In this document: positions 63,781 through 64,000 of the stretch, piece after piece | How positions within the stretch are numbered: the first letter of the stretch is position 1 | Layout of the letters: each line of letters begins with the position of its first letter | Assembly (NCBI GenBank): GCA_045649825.1 | Contig: JAZRQO010000017.1 | Location: 89,942-153,941 of the forward strand | Length of the DNA: 64,000 bases | Source: RGIG9115 sp045649825 | GTDB lineage: Bacteria; Bacillota; Clostridia; UBA1381 | Direction of reading: 5' to 3' | Notes under the pieces: model-generated | What the model saw: only the letters and a program-made list of their open reading frames with translations | Told to the model about the DNA's origin: nothing | The model's database searches: none | Made by a program: the position numbers and the translations under genes

Positions 63781-63880
63781 CATCCCCAGGGGATGGTTAA
63801 AAATAGTGCAGAACGGACGAAACGAAGTATTGTGCGGTTTAATCCGCATAATACCTCGCCCGAAGGCGTACGTTGGTACG
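63781..63880. other. Run of short hairpins downstream of the EamA gene
   Basis: Four consecutive inverted repeats: CATCCCC/GGGGATG (63781-63795), GTATTGTGCGG/CCGCATAATAC with one G-U pair (63827-63854), CGCC-CGAA-GGCG (63857-63868) and CGTAC-GTTG-GTACG (63867-63880). The rest of 63771-64000 has no supported gene. It may be a repeat element or a structured RNA. Confidence 0.6.
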
Positions 63881-63924
63881 TCGAGTGGTGAGTTACGTTC
63901 GTAGTTCAATGGCATAAAATAAAG

Positions 63925-63950
63925 AGAAACCCGCAAATTTGCGGGTTTCT
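63925..63950. terminator. Perfect 26-bp palindrome, terminator-like
   Basis: AGAAACCCGCA-AATT-TGCGGGTTTCT, GC-rich in the middle, with an A-rich left flank that gives a T-rich end on the minus strand. It probably ends minus-strand transcription from beyond the window or the EamA transcript. Confidence 0.72.
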
Positions 63951-64000
63951 ACCGTGATTTATAAGTTCTCGCTATTTTTGATGCTTATAAATGCTTATTT

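Noticed and set aside
63896..63916. tRNA-like D-arm (TAGTTCAATGG)
   Set aside because: Only the D-arm segment resembles a tRNA; no anticodon arm or T-arm follows, and the next structure is a perfect palindrome.
63742..63936. 64-residue minus-strand open frame at the window end
   Set aside because: It runs through consecutive hairpins and into the EamA gene, with no ribosome binding site; more likely an accident of the structured segment.

Overview
The window looks like a stretch of chromosome from a low-GC, spore-forming member of the class Clostridia. Evidence: operon layouts known from Firmicutes (ctsR-mcsA-mcsB-clpC; rimP-nusA-ylxR-ylxQ-infB-rbfA-nrnA-truB-ribF; mltG-trmR-trhP; ScpA/ScpB with a DUF2953 protein and a YtfJ/GerW protein), strong AGGAGG-type ribosome binding sites, several TTG/GTG starts, S-layer-homology and copper-amine-oxidase-like stalk domains, and sporulation-type genes (GerW/YtfJ, CwlD, a tiny Cys-rich membrane peptide behind a SigK-like promoter). 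I cannot name a genus. The gene set is mostly core chromosomal. I see no prophage, transposase, CRISPR array, rRNA or tRNA.

Layout. 1-7669: AddB (cut by the window edge), AddA and a B12-dependent methionine synthase lacking the reactivation domain. 7670-11332: glmS with its own promoter, a minus-strand membrane protein and a secreted stalk-domain protein. 11351-24299: a long plus-strand run: site-2 protease, scpA, scpB, DUF2953, ytfJ, the TIGR03960/TIGR03936 pair, an HD hydrolase, recX, rimO, pgsA, mltG, trmR, trhP and a zinc-ribbon membrane protein. 24390-27732: a lipoprotein, an ABC exporter, a palindromic 24-bp tandem repeat and a CwlD-like amidase. 27865-41305: the nusA/infB translation operon behind a promoter and a leader hairpin, then glmU, pth and mfd. 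41397-43287: the tiny Cys-rich peptide gene, an SCP2-like protein with a histone-H1-like tail and a divergent PRPP synthetase. 43434-43654: two tandem copies of a ~110-bp structured repeat; a third, internally deleted copy abuts mnmE at 50083. 43725-50085: the CtsR heat-shock operon with a perfect CtsR box, nrdR with candidate tandem NrdR boxes, and mnmE. 50206-56740 (minus): ruvC, ruvA, ruvB, a cell-wall amidase, queA and an SLH protein. 56872-63770: argG, argH, an RluB-type pseudouridine synthase, proC, ddh (minus), a small acidic protein and an EamA transporter. The window ends in a run of hairpins.

Themes: genome maintenance (AddAB, RecX, Mfd, RuvABC, ScpAB), translation and tRNA/rRNA modification (RimP, IF-2, RbfA, TruB, MnmE, QueA, TrmR/TrhP, RimO, RluB), envelope precursors and remodelling (GlmS, GlmU, Ddh, MltG, amidases, PgsA), proteostasis (CtsR/McsAB/ClpC) and amino-acid biosynthesis (MetH, ArgG, ArgH, ProC). 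No complete new system is evident. The best candidates for novelty are the structured repeat family, the SigK-like minigene, the SCP2/H1-like fusion and the nusA leader hairpin.
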